Shown here in pieces: positions 44,419-53,828 of a stretch of 64,000 bases of DNA; the stretch's first letter is position 1; each line of letters begins with the position of its first letter. The position numbers were made by a program, and so were the translations under genes. The stretch is from Magnetococcales bacterium WMHbinv6 (GTDB taxonomy: Bacteria; Pseudomonadota; Magnetococcia; Magnetococcales; Magnetaquicoccaceae). Where the stretch lies: positions 62,001 to 126,000 of the forward strand of contig PDZV01000001.1 in NCBI GenBank assembly GCA_002753135.1, given 5' to 3'. The notes beneath the pieces are model-generated. The model worked only from the letters and a program-made list of their open reading frames with translations. It was not told the origin of the DNA and did no database searches.

Positions 44419-45156
44419 TCAATAACGTCGCCGCAGTAAAACACTTGGCCATGCCATCAGCGTTCTGACTCGCGCATCCACAAAGGGAGCTGCCGCCTCT
44501 GCCGATTGACGCAATGCCCGGCGGGCGTCTTGATGAAAAGTATCAAATTCGGCACTGACCAAAGCATATTCCCGCAACACTTCCGCCAAGACGCACCGGT
44601 CAGTGATTTCCGGTTGGCAGCGTTCAATGATTCTTTCCAACAAGTGCAGATGTTCCAGTTTCCGGTCGCCATCCTCCATAAAGCGGATATGGGCAATATG
44701 AAGCAAAATTTCCGTCCGACTGTCGGTGCCCATACCACTGCTGGCCAGGGCCTGGGCAACCATACCCTGTACCCGCTGCAGGCGCTGCCAATCCTGCCAG
44801 ACATGGCTCAGGGCACTACGCTCACCCATAGTGCGACGATGGAGAAAAAGCGACACGGTTGCCAAAGCGGCAACCTGTTCTCCGACCAAGGGTCTCCTGG
44901 TCGGATGGTCCACCACCGACTTGGCCAAAAAGGAGAGATATTCAATCCAGGAGGCGCGGCGCATGGCCCATGGCAAACGCACGTAAACATAAACGCTGAC
45001 CATGGTCTGCAGAAACGAGGCAGGATTGTAATATTCAGATTGCCACTCTTCGTCGTTGGATTTTTGCCAAGTGCGATTGATCCCGGACGTACTGATGACA
45101 CCGCAGCAGGGGATGCGCAAGCGGCTTTTTTTCGCATTCGGTTCGTTTTCCCCCAT
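44419..45156 (-). CDS. hypothetical protein, mostly helical
   Basis: A 245-residue soluble protein with Arg-rich helices (WIEYLSFLAKSVVDHPTRRPLVGEQVAALATVSLFLHRR, ILLHIAHIRFMEDGDRKLEHLHLLERII). No family is recognised. CGGGAGG stands before the ATG at 45156. It lies 36 bp after the hydrolase gene on the same strand and could be the last gene of that cluster. Confidence 0.6.
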   Translation of the reverse strand: MGENEPNAKKSRLRIPCCGVISTSGINRTWQKSNDEEWQSEYYNPASFLQTMVSVYVYVRLPWAMRRASWIEYLSFLAKSVVDHPTRRPLVGEQVAALATVSLFLHRRTMGERSALSHVWQDWQRLQRVQGMVAQALASSGMGTDSRTEILLHIAHIRFMEDGDRKLEHLHLLERIIERCQPEITDRCVLAEVLREYALVSAEFDTFHQDARRALRQSAEAAAPFVDARVRTLMAWPSVLLRRRY

Positions 45157-45192
45157 CCTTAACCTCCCGCAATGAGTTGTCTGCCCAACTCT

Positions 45193-46167
45193 TTACGACC
45201 TGTTGCCATGCAGCAGGGGATCTTGTTGGCGTACTATTTTTTGAAAAAACTGGGCACTTTCGCGAATCACCTCGTGCCGCTGCCGGTCGATGGTGATGAT
45301 GTGATAACAATCATCCAACAGCACCTTGCGTACCGGTCCCGCCAAATGGCGCTGCAAATAGTCGGCATTGCTGCTGCTGGTCATGTCATCATCCCGGGCA
45401 TGCACGACCAAAGTGGGTACGGTCACCTGTGACATCTCTTGTTTGACCACCCGCACCAAACGTTGCAGCTCACGCAACGAACGTCCGGTGGTGCCCAAAT
45501 TGCCCGCCAGGGTGCTGTTGCCGGAGTGCATGCTGTCCACCACCCATTGCCGCAACCGTTCATCCTTGATTCCATAAGGAAAATTTTCCACAAAACGGTA
45601 ACGATCAGCCAACGGGGTTGCCAACACCAACGGCAGCAAAAATTGCAGCTTGGGTATCGCCCAACCATCATACCATAAGGTGGTGGAATAACAGGCAATC
45701 CCTTGCAAGCGCGCTGGCCGGCTGGCAGCCAGATGAATGGCCAACACCGCCCCCATCGACAAACCGGCCACAAACACAACCGGATATTCAGCTGCCAGTT
45801 CCTGATAGGCCTCTTCGACACTGGCATACCAATCGGGCCAGCGTGTGCGCAGCAACGCCTCTTCGGAACCACAATGCCCCGCCAGTTGCATGCCGTAGAC
45901 AGCAAACCCCTCTGCCGCCAACCCTTTACCAATATAGCGCATTTCCGTCGGCGTACCGGTCAGACCATGGATCAGGAGAACCGCCGCCTCCTGGCCCGGA
46001 TAACGAAAGCGCACATCGGCAAATGATTCTGCGGCACCCGTTTCTGCCTCCGCTCGCGGTGACCAAAATTGGCTGCCAAACCAGCGATTTACCCAGGTTT
46101 GCCAGGCTTGACGACTTTTCCGCCACCACGACGGGGCATCCGTCAGCGCTCGCGTCTGCTCCGTCAC
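45193..46167 (-). CDS. alpha/beta hydrolase, carboxylesterase/monoacylglycerol-lipase type
   Basis: About 324 residues. The oxyanion motif is LLIHGLTGTPTEMRY, the nucleophile serine is in VAGLSMGAVLA, the acid is in VVHARDDDMTSS and the histidine is in DCYHIITID. A basic, Trp-rich N-terminal stretch precedes the fold. Est30-like enzymes cleave short acyl esters, and here it may release or edit the product of the adjacent carrier-protein/ketosynthase cluster. The start is taken as GTG 46167, behind GAGGTGAAGAGG and just after the aminotransferase stop; the N-terminus is uncertain. Confidence 0.85.
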   Translation of the reverse strand: MTEQTRALTDAPSWWRKSRQAWQTWVNRWFGSQFWSPRAEAETGAAESFADVRFRYPGQEAAVLLIHGLTGTPTEMRYIGKGLAAEGFAVYGMQLAGHCGSEEALLRTRWPDWYASVEEAYQELAAEYPVVFVAGLSMGAVLAIHLAASRPARLQGIACYSTTLWYDGWAIPKLQFLLPLVLATPLADRYRFVENFPYGIKDERLRQWVVDSMHSGNSTLAGNLGTTGRSLRELQRLVRVVKQEMSQVTVPTLVVHARDDDMTSSSNADYLQRHLAGPVRKVLLDDCYHIITIDRQRHEVIRESAQFFQKIVRQQDPLLHGNRS

Positions 46168-46177
46168 CCTCTTCACC

Positions 46178-47551
46178 TCACCCGTTGCTGCCGATGACCC
46201 GCTGTAACAGTTGTTCCAACAGTTGCAGAGCCAAATCCATCTCCTCGCGGCTGATTTCCAGCGAAGGAGCCAGGGTGACGACATTTTTGTAATAACCACC
46301 AATGTCTAACACCAAGCCGTAACGGCGACCACCACTCTGCAGATCGCCCTTCATCCCTTCGTTGAACAGGCGGTCCGCCAGCTCTCTGGAGGGGGTAAAA
46401 CCATCGTCGCCGCAGATTTCCATCCGTAACGCCAAACCCAAACCATCCACATCACCCACCTGCCGGAAACGACGCTGCAGGTCACGCAACCCTGCCAACA
46501 GATAGGCCCCCTTCTCCTGCACCTGCGCCGCATAATCTGTTTCCTGCAGCATGCGCACCGTCTCCAGAGCCACTGCGGTGCCCAAAGGATTGGCGGCAAA
46601 GGTGGAGTGGGTGGAACCCGGGGGAAACCTCTCTGGCGTAATCAAGGCCTCTTTGGCCCACAAACCGGCCAGTGGATTCATGCCGTTGGTCATCGCCTTG
46701 CCGAAGACGATCACATCCGGCTGCAGGGCAAACTGCTCGGCGGCCCAAAATGTTCCGGTGCGATAAAATCCCATCTGGATCTCATCATCGACCAACAAAA
46801 TAGCGCGCTCACGCAGAATCGCCTGCAGGCGTGGAAAATAGCCGGCTGGCGGAATCACATAACCGCCGGTACCCTGTATCGCCTCAACATAAAAAGCGGC
46901 ATATTCCGCCTGCTCGGCTTTGCCATCCCATACCCCATGATACTCGGTATCAAACAAGCGAGCAAACTGATTAACGCAATACAGATCACAGCTGTCCCGT
47001 TTTTTCTCGTACGGACAACGGAAACAGTAGGGATAGGGAATAAAATGGGCCCGATCGCCAAAGTGGCCATAACGACGCCGGTAGCGATAAGAGGAGGTTA
47101 TCGCGGAAGCACCCAATGTGCGGCCATGGTAACCCCCTTCAAAAGCAAACATCAGCCCCTTGCCGCCACTGGCGTTGCGCACCAGTTTCAACGAATCTTC
47201 GACCGACTGACTGCCCCCGACATTGAAATGAACCCGTCCTTTTTGACCGAAGGTTTGCTCGATATTTTGCGCCAGTGCTTTGGCCAGTTCAATTTTTTCC
47301 CGATGCAGATATTGTGAAGCCAGTTGTGGCAAGGTATCGATCTGCCGTTTCAGCGCCTGGTTCAAGCGGGGGTTGGCATAACCGAAATTGCAGGCGGAAT
47401 ACCACATTTGCAGATCAAGATACGGACAATCTTCCTCATCATAGAGCCAGGAACCGGCGCAACGACTGAACAGTTTGGGAGGTTCCAGATAGTGGACCGT
47501 ATCGCCAAAGGAGCAATAGGTCGCCTCATCGCGCATCAACTCTTTGTCCAC
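46178..47551 (-). CDS. class III PLP aminotransferase
   Basis: A 457-residue fold-type I aminotransferase. The PLP lysine is in VIVFGKAMTNG and the cofactor Asp in LLVDDEIQMGF. VHFNVGGSQSVEDSLKLVR and FEGGYHGRTLGASAIT are typical of the 4-aminobutyrate/omega-amino group. An insert YCFRCPYEKKRDSCDLYC carries four cysteines, as in some lysine/omega aminotransferases. It lies 2 bp after the phosphatase gene in the carrier-protein/ketosynthase cluster, so it may transaminate a carrier-bound or released keto/aldehyde product. Confidence 0.9.
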   Translation of the reverse strand: MDKELMRDEATYCSFGDTVHYLEPPKLFSRCAGSWLYDEEDCPYLDLQMWYSACNFGYANPRLNQALKRQIDTLPQLASQYLHREKIELAKALAQNIEQTFGQKGRVHFNVGGSQSVEDSLKLVRNASGGKGLMFAFEGGYHGRTLGASAITSSYRYRRRYGHFGDRAHFIPYPYCFRCPYEKKRDSCDLYCVNQFARLFDTEYHGVWDGKAEQAEYAAFYVEAIQGTGGYVIPPAGYFPRLQAILRERAILLVDDEIQMGFYRTGTFWAAEQFALQPDVIVFGKAMTNGMNPLAGLWAKEALITPERFPPGSTHSTFAANPLGTAVALETVRMLQETDYAAQVQEKGAYLLAGLRDLQRRFRQVGDVDGLGLALRMEICGDDGFTPSRELADRLFNEGMKGDLQSGGRRYGLVLDIGGYYKNVVTLAPSLEISREEMDLALQLLEQLLQRVIGSNG

Positions 47552-47553
47552 TT

Positions 47554-48270
47554 CTACTCTCTCCCTTGAGCGTTCTGACCATTATTCACCAACTCAGACA
47601 ACCATTCCCGACCTTGCAAGCGCCGCACTGCTTCAGCAAAACCGGTAAACGGCCAATGAGGCAGTCCCTGTTGCTGACAGTAGCGCAGCAAGCGATCTTT
47701 GGCCCACACCTGCCGCACCTGGTGGGCCAAACAATAATCGGAAGAACCATCACCCAGCAAAATCGGCACCACCGACTCGCCGAGACTTTTTTCGGCGACG
47801 GCACATTTGCAGGTTCCAGAACCGGAACGACAGGCACTCTCCTGATGAGGAAAGCTCAGTTGATAGCGATCCGTGTCCAGCAATTGCAAATGGTTGGCAA
47901 AAACCGGCAGTTGCGTCAAACCGTAACGCCGAAAAATACGCCAGATGGCATAATCCAGCCCGTCACTGACCACACGAAGCTGCCAACCCCGGGCAGAAAC
48001 CTGCCGGACAAACTCCGGAAAATCGGGATCCATCTCCACCTGGTCCAAAAAGGCATCCAATTGCCCATGCTCCACGCGCAGCAAAGAGACTTGCTGCTGC
48101 ATACACTCCCGGGCGGTCAAACGACCTTCGCGCCAGGCGGTTTCGATGTCATGCCACTCTGGCAAAGCAAAACGGCCCAACAGGGCATCACTGACATCCT
48201 GTGGAATAATTGTTCCATCAAAATCGCAGAGAAAAAGGCAGGTTACGGCAGGCGGCGCTAACAAAGACAT
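47554..48270 (-). CDS. HAD phosphatase (MtnX/SerB-like)
   Basis: A 238-residue HAD-IB phosphatase: motif I DFDGTI near the start, motif II in VVSDGLDY, and motif IV LLGDGSSDYCLA. The cap and sequence resemble MtnX and phosphoserine phosphatases. The MtnX methionine-salvage partners are not nearby, and the gene is tightly packed between the ketosynthase and aminotransferase genes (gaps of 12 and 2 bp), so a role in that pathway is more likely. Confidence 0.88.
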   Translation of the reverse strand: MSLLAPPAVTCLFLCDFDGTIIPQDVSDALLGRFALPEWHDIETAWREGRLTARECMQQQVSLLRVEHGQLDAFLDQVEMDPDFPEFVRQVSARGWQLRVVSDGLDYAIWRIFRRYGLTQLPVFANHLQLLDTDRYQLSFPHQESACRSGSGTCKCAVAEKSLGESVVPILLGDGSSDYCLAHQVRQVWAKDRLLRYCQQQGLPHWPFTGFAEAVRRLQGREWLSELVNNGQNAQGRE

Positions 48271-48282
48271 TGGAAAAAATCG

Positions 48283-49500
48283 TCAGGAGGGTGGGGATTT
48301 AAATATCAAGGAGGTATTCAAACCACCAAAGGCAAAGGAGTTGTTCATCACGGCACCTATGGCCATCGACTGAGCCTGGTTTTGCACGATATTTAACGCA
48401 CAGTGCGGGTCTGGATCGAGAAAATGGATTGTCGGCGGCACTTTTTGCTGTTGCAGGGCGGCCAGACAGGCCATCGACTCAACCGCCGATGCGGCCCCCA
48501 AGGTATGTCCGTGCATGGATTTGGTCGAAGAGACCGCCACGGTACGCGCATGCTCGGCAAACACGGTCTGAATGGCTTGTGTTTCCACCTGATCATTCAG
48601 GGTGGTGCCCGTGCCGTGTGCATTGATATAGTCGATCTGTTCCGGCAACAGGCCCGCGTCGGCCAAGGCAGCGCGCATGGCCGCCACTGGACCATCCACA
48701 TGGGCCTGGACCAGATTGTGGGCATCAGAACTCATGCCAAACCCGACCAACTCGGCCAGAATCGGCACTCCCCTGGCTTGTGCCGACTCCAGGGTCTCCA
48801 GAACCAACACCGCAGCCCCTTCTCCCAACACCATGCCATCCCGTTGTTTGCAGAAAGGGCGACAAACGGAACGGGCCATGACGCGCAACCCCTCCCAGGC
48901 CCGCACCGTGGCAAAAGTGATACAGGCCTCGGTGCCACCGGTAATCGCCATATCCACCATCCCGGCCCGCAACATCAACAGCGACATGCCGATCGCGTGT
49001 CCCGCTGAAGAACAGGCTGATGAGGTGGTAAAAACCGGTCCGGTAACCTTATGGGCGATGCTGATCTGGCTGGCAACCGCACTGTGGATCAATTTGGGTA
49101 CGGTAAAGGGATGAAACCGTTTGGCACCTTGCACATAGAGACGATGGTAGCCCTGCTCCTGGGTCTCCTGCCCACCGCAGCCGGTACCAATCAAAACGGC
49201 TGTTCTCCGGGCAATCGCCTCATCTTGCAACGGCAAACGGGCATCGGCAATGGCCTGGCGTGCAGCCAACATACCGTACTGGGCAAAACGGTCCAACTGA
49301 CTCAACTGGCCTTCGTCAAACCAATCCGCTTCCTGATAACCGGGAATCTGGGCGGCAATTTGAATTTGTAGCGCGGAGGGATCAAAACGGCTGATTGGAC
49401 CGATTCCGCACGCACCACTCATCAAACGCTGATCAAAGGTAGCGCAATCCATCCCTAATGCGGTCAATGAACCTCTGCCGGTGACAACCACGCGCTTCAT
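48283..49500 (-). CDS. beta-ketoacyl-ACP synthase, FabF-like
   Basis: A 405-residue thiolase-fold condensing enzyme. The catalytic Cys is in TTSSACSSAGHA, the two histidines in INAHGTGT and KSMHGHTLGA, and the FabF end GAVMNNSFAFGG is present. The cysteine motif differs slightly from the TACATS of housekeeping FabF, and the gene sits in a special-purpose cluster, so it probably makes a dedicated acyl chain or head group. It overlaps the carrier-protein gene by ATGA. Confidence 0.92.
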   Translation of the reverse strand: MKRVVVTGRGSLTALGMDCATFDQRLMSGACGIGPISRFDPSALQIQIAAQIPGYQEADWFDEGQLSQLDRFAQYGMLAARQAIADARLPLQDEAIARRTAVLIGTGCGGQETQEQGYHRLYVQGAKRFHPFTVPKLIHSAVASQISIAHKVTGPVFTTSSACSSAGHAIGMSLLMLRAGMVDMAITGGTEACITFATVRAWEGLRVMARSVCRPFCKQRDGMVLGEGAAVLVLETLESAQARGVPILAELVGFGMSSDAHNLVQAHVDGPVAAMRAALADAGLLPEQIDYINAHGTGTTLNDQVETQAIQTVFAEHARTVAVSSTKSMHGHTLGAASAVESMACLAALQQQKVPPTIHFLDPDPHCALNIVQNQAQSMAIGAVMNNSFAFGGLNTSLIFKSPPS

Positions 49501-49757
49501 GGGGTTGATTCGCTCTCTTTGGCTGCGACCAGGGAGGTCACCAGTTGTACCACATCGCCAAAAGTGGCTTCGGTAACGCTGGAGGGATTGGGAATAGTGA
49601 TATCGAAACGATCCTCGAGGGCAAACAAAATTTCTACCGCATCCAGGGAGTCCATACCGGCTGCCAGCAGCGAAGTCTCCAGCGTGAACTCCTCCCGTTT
49701 CAGGGTGGCATATTTGGCAAAAATGTCAAAAACGGTCTCTTGGATGTTTTCCGACAT
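49497..49757 (-). CDS. acyl carrier protein
   Basis: An 86-residue acyl carrier protein with the phosphopantetheine serine in AAGMDSLDAVEILFALE. ATG at 49757 follows CCGGAGAGAG. It is first in the leftward cluster with the ketosynthase, phosphatase, aminotransferase and hydrolase, and is distinct from the DltC-like carrier at 36439. Confidence 0.93.
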   Translation of the reverse strand: MSENIQETVFDIFAKYATLKREEFTLETSLLAAGMDSLDAVEILFALEDRFDITIPNPSSVTEATFGDVVQLVTSLVAAKESESTP

Positions 49758-49810
49758 CAACTCTCTCCGGGAAAAACCGGCAAACAACCACCGGTCGATA
49801 GCAAATTTCG

Positions 49811-49839
49811 TTTATAGCACGACTGTTGCACCGATGCAA
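49811..49839 (-). promoter_or_regulatory. promoter of the carrier-protein/ketosynthase cluster with dyad over -35
   Basis: On the minus strand TTGCAT (49839-49834) and TATAAA (49816-49811) stand 17 bp apart, a good sigma-70 promoter about 55 bp before the ATG. An inverted repeat TTGCA-N4-TGCAA (49826-49839) overlaps the -35 box and extends by ACA on one side, the same arms as the dyads at 35098 and 35811 but with a different centre. Confidence 0.6.
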
Positions 49840-49858
49840 CGCACCGCCAAGGAAAAAA

Positions 49859-52800
49859 TCATAATAAAACCCGTTCCCACTCCGCCTGTTGCAAGGGCGC
49901 ACGCCACGATTCGCCCAAAATCCGTTCCGCCAGTTCTACCACCAAAAAACGGGGTTCGACCGCCCGACTTTCCCGCTGACGCGACAATCCCTGAAAACAG
50001 GAGGGGCAGGAAGTCAACAAGGTTGTTGCCTGCTGTGTTGGCCGATCTGCCGATTTTTCCTGGATGAGCGGCAGGGTCAAACTTTTGCGGTAGCGCACTT
50101 GGGTCGCAATATCGGGTCGTGACAAGGCAAACAGACCGGATTCGCCACAACAGCGATCGGTCAACTGTACCGAACCACCCAACAATTTTCCGGTCACCTG
50201 ACGAGGATCATAATATTTCATCGGCGAGTGGCAGGGATCGTGGAATAAAAAGGTCTCATTTTCGCTTTTCGGCTTGGCCTGCACCCCTTTTTCCAACAAA
50301 TATTCGTGAATATCCATCAAACGGCATCCCGGAAAAATTTTATCGAAGGCGTAGCCTTGCAACTGACGCAAGCAGGTGCCACACGAGACCAGCACCGTTT
50401 TGATCTCCATGTCACTGAGCGCATCCGCCATGCGATGAAACAACACCCGGTTGCGAATAGCCATCGCCTTGCCCACATCATCCTCTCCGGAAGCGCTCTG
50501 TGGAAAACCGCAACAGAGATAGCCCGGCGGCAAAACCGTCTGCACCCCGATGTGGCGCAACATGGCCAAAGAGGCCAAGGCTATTTCGGAAAAGAGTCGT
50601 TCGCAGCCACAACCGGGAAAATAAAATACCGTCTCCGGCGGGTTGATCTGGCAACTCCCCTGCAAAATGGGAATGGCGTCACTCTCCTCCATACGCAAAA
50701 TGGCCCGGGCCGGTTGCGACACTTCCGGTTTGGGTAACGGTGCGGCCAACAAATGGCGTACATGGCTGGCCGGTGAGGCTTTGCCACGGGTGGCATAGGG
50801 TAATGCGGATGGTTGCGGCGGATCCATCTGTTGCAGCCAGCGATAGCCCAGGCGCTGGGCGGCATAGCCGCTTTGCAATAACGTGCGCCGCGTCCAATGG
50901 ATCAATTTGGCATCGGTGGTGGTCAAAAAGGCCATCGCCAGCCGTTTATTCGGATTTTTTTCTTTGCGTCCCCGGGTGCGCAATACCTCGCGAATGCGGA
51001 TGGTCACCGCACCAAAATCAATATTTACCGGACAGGGTTTCAGGCAGCGGTGGCATACCGTGCAGTGGTCGGCCAAATCCTGCAACTCATCACAATGATG
51101 CAGCGCATTGCCCCCGGTCGGGCGACTGATGCGGCGGGTCTGTTCGTCGTAGAGAAAGGCTTCGATCACCAACCCGGTGGCAAGAATTTTGTTGCGCGGT
51201 GAATAGAGCAGATTGGCCCGTGGCACATGCGTCGAACAGACTGCCTTGCATTTGCCGCAGCGCAAACAGTGGCGCATATCGTTGTTGAGCGCCTCCATGG
51301 CACTCTCTTTCAAAATCAAGGCCTCTTTTTGCACCAAACGCAACGAGGGGGTAAAGGCATTGTCCAAACCGGACCCGGGCAACAATTTGCCATGGTTAAA
51401 ATAACCGTTGGGATCCACCTTCTGCTTGTAGCGAACAAAATGGTCGATGAGAGTCGGCTCAAGAAAACGGAATTTGGTCAAACCGATGCCATGCTCCCCA
51501 GAGATGCACCCTCCCAGGGACTGAGCCAGAAACATGATCCGTTCCACCATCTGCTCGGCAGAGCGCAACATATCGTAATCATTCGAGTTGACCGGAATAT
51601 TGGTATGCACGTTGCCGTCACCGGCATGCATGTGCAAGGCCGCAAACAAGCGGCTGGAACGAATGCGGCCATGAATGGCGTCCAATTGCTCACGCACCCC
51701 TTGCCACAAATCGCCGCCAAAAAGATTGCGCAAAGGCATCGCCACTTCGTTGCGGTAGGAAATACGCATCCCCCGCCGCAGCAACAGTTGAAAAACGGTC
51801 TCACCCGCCTTGGCCTGCCTGCGCTCCTCTTCCTCCAGAGGCAGATCGGGGTCACTGACCAGCCCATCCAATCGCTGCAGAATGGTCTGCCAACGGTATA
51901 GCACCCGCGCCAGCAATCCTAACGCCACCTCCTGTTTGCCGCCGAGAATGGCTGCATTCTCCTGCTCAAAACTGCCGGAACTGCCACCCGTCAACCACTG
52001 CCGCCACTCATCCCCCTGCAGAAAACGGTGTACCGCCTGCAGAATACGCACCTTGTTGCCAAGCGATTGCTCAATGTTCAACCGTTCGATGCCTTCGTTG
52101 TATTCGGCCAGTTTTTCCAGCGGAATCACCACATCTTCGTTGATTTTAAAGGCATTGGTATGGGCGGCGATGGCAGCTGTGCGCGAACGGTCGGACCAGA
52201 AGCGTTCCCGCCCTTCCGGGGTGGTCGCCACAAACCCTTCGCCACCTCGTGGCTGAGCCATGCGAACAATCTGCTCTGCCGCCGCAGTCACTGCCGACAG
52301 ATCGTCGCCCACCACGTCAGCCAACAAAACCATTTTTGGCCGCTCACGACGGGTTGCCTTGCTGTTGTAGCCCACCGCCCGCACATAGCGTTCATCCAAA
52401 TGTTCCAATCCGGCACAACCAACAACCGGATGACTGTCGAGAAAATTTTTAATTTCGACGATTGCCGGTACCGCCCGGCTCAAATCGGGGTCATAAAATT
52501 CCAGACAGACCGTATGCGTATGCCGGGGCATCGGATGCAGAACAAACACGGCACTGGTCACCAGCCCGTCGCACCCCTCTTTCTGGACCCCTGGCAATCC
52601 GCCCAACCATTTGTTGGTGACATCCTTGCCCAACCCTTCCTTGCGGATCTCCCTACGGGAAAGGGTAATAATCTCCGGTTCACCGATCACCGTTCGACCG
52701 TCGATGGCCAGACGTGTTACCTGAAAGCGGGCCTCCGGCAAATCATGAATTTTGCCCAAATTATGTTCCAGTCGCTGCACCTCCAGCAACTCAACACTTT

Positions 52801-53779
52801 TGCCACCATCCGCTGCCGGTACCACCATGCGCCAGGAGAGCAAATTGTCCAGGGTCGTCCCCCAGCGTACCGCCTTTTTTCCCCCGGCATTCATGGCAAT
52901 ATTGCCGCCAATGGTCGAAGCACTCTGCGAGGTGGGATCCACCGCAAAAATGGCACCGGACGCCTCGGCTGCCGCCGCCACATTTTTGGTCACCGCTCCC
53001 GCTTCGACCCGAATCGTCGTCACCTCCTGCGCCAGACCCAAGGCGGTGCGTGGCATCACCGGATCAATGGCATCCAAGGCTTCCAGATTGAACACCACCG
53101 TATCCGGTGACAACGGCACACCCGAACCGGTGTAGCCGGTGCCACCTCCCCGGGGAATAATATTCAACCCCAATTCAATACAGGCTGCCGCCAGGGGGGC
53201 CACCTCCGCCTCGCTGCCGGGGGTGAGAACCAATAATGGACACTCCACCCGCCAGTCAGTCGCATCGGTCATATGCGACACCCGACCTGTCACGGTAAAA
53301 TCGATGTGATCGGCACGAGTGATCATCTCCAGACGACGGCGAATCTCTTCCCGACGTTCCGGCAACGTGTGAAACCGTTTGGCAAAAGCATGCACCTCTG
53401 CCGCTGCCCGATCAATCAGCTGAAACACCCACTGCTGGGTATTCGGATCGGTCGCCCGCGCACGAATACGGCTCAGTCTATCCTCCATGGCCGACAACAA
53501 GGCCTGCAAACGCCGCACATCGGCCAACAAATCTTCCTGCAAGAGCGGATTGCGGGTAAACACCCACAAATCCCCCAACACCTCAAAGAGCATGCGGGCC
53601 GAACGACCGGTTTGTCGTCGACCGCGCAGACGATTCAAAATTGACCAGCTCTCTTCTCCCAGAAAGCGGATGACAATCTCTCGATCGGAAAAAGAGGTAT
53701 AATTATAGGGTATTTCCCGAATATTGGGTTCCTCACCGACGTTTTGTTGCGTCGGCTCGAACATAGCTGGCAGGGTCAT
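49859..53779 (-). CDS. giant FAD-linked/Fe-S dehydrogenase (DUF3683, GlcD-GlcF fusion type)
   Basis: A 1306-residue protein: N-terminal DUF3683-like part (REIPYNYTSFSDREIVIRFLG, GRSARMLFEVLGDLWV), FAD-binding PCMH domain (about 165-370, IPRGGGTGYTGSG and IGGNIAMNAGGKKAVRWG), FAD-linked C-terminal domain with HMHAGDGNVHTNIPV, then a ferredoxin-like part (LRCGKCKAVC, CTVCHRCLKPCP) and two CCG motifs (YLCCGFP, RCCGESG). It joins what are two subunits in glycolate or D-lactate oxidase. It probably oxidises a 2-hydroxy acid and passes electrons to quinone. A single gene. Confidence 0.92.
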   Translation of the reverse strand: MTLPAMFEPTQQNVGEEPNIREIPYNYTSFSDREIVIRFLGEESWSILNRLRGRRQTGRSARMLFEVLGDLWVFTRNPLLQEDLLADVRRLQALLSAMEDRLSRIRARATDPNTQQWVFQLIDRAAAEVHAFAKRFHTLPERREEIRRRLEMITRADHIDFTVTGRVSHMTDATDWRVECPLLVLTPGSEAEVAPLAAACIELGLNIIPRGGGTGYTGSGVPLSPDTVVFNLEALDAIDPVMPRTALGLAQEVTTIRVEAGAVTKNVAAAAEASGAIFAVDPTSQSASTIGGNIAMNAGGKKAVRWGTTLDNLLSWRMVVPAADGGKSVELLEVQRLEHNLGKIHDLPEARFQVTRLAIDGRTVIGEPEIITLSRREIRKEGLGKDVTNKWLGGLPGVQKEGCDGLVTSAVFVLHPMPRHTHTVCLEFYDPDLSRAVPAIVEIKNFLDSHPVVGCAGLEHLDERYVRAVGYNSKATRRERPKMVLLADVVGDDLSAVTAAAEQIVRMAQPRGGEGFVATTPEGRERFWSDRSRTAAIAAHTNAFKINEDVVIPLEKLAEYNEGIERLNIEQSLGNKVRILQAVHRFLQGDEWRQWLTGGSSGSFEQENAAILGGKQEVALGLLARVLYRWQTILQRLDGLVSDPDLPLEEEERRQAKAGETVFQLLLRRGMRISYRNEVAMPLRNLFGGDLWQGVREQLDAIHGRIRSSRLFAALHMHAGDGNVHTNIPVNSNDYDMLRSAEQMVERIMFLAQSLGGCISGEHGIGLTKFRFLEPTLIDHFVRYKQKVDPNGYFNHGKLLPGSGLDNAFTPSLRLVQKEALILKESAMEALNNDMRHCLRCGKCKAVCSTHVPRANLLYSPRNKILATGLVIEAFLYDEQTRRISRPTGGNALHHCDELQDLADHCTVCHRCLKPCPVNIDFGAVTIRIREVLRTRGRKEKNPNKRLAMAFLTTTDAKLIHWTRRTLLQSGYAAQRLGYRWLQQMDPPQPSALPYATRGKASPASHVRHLLAAPLPKPEVSQPARAILRMEESDAIPILQGSCQINPPETVFYFPGCGCERLFSEIALASLAMLRHIGVQTVLPPGYLCCGFPQSASGEDDVGKAMAIRNRVLFHRMADALSDMEIKTVLVSCGTCLRQLQGYAFDKIFPGCRLMDIHEYLLEKGVQAKPKSENETFLFHDPCHSPMKYYDPRQVTGKLLGGSVQLTDRCCGESGLFALSRPDIATQVRYRKSLTLPLIQEKSADRPTQQATTLLTSCPSCFQGLSRQRESRAVEPRFLVVELAERILGESWRAPLQQAEWERVLL

Positions 53780-53828
53780 GGTGCCCTCTGTGGCGTTATG
53801 CAGTGATCAGCCTTTCAGCAACAGGCTG

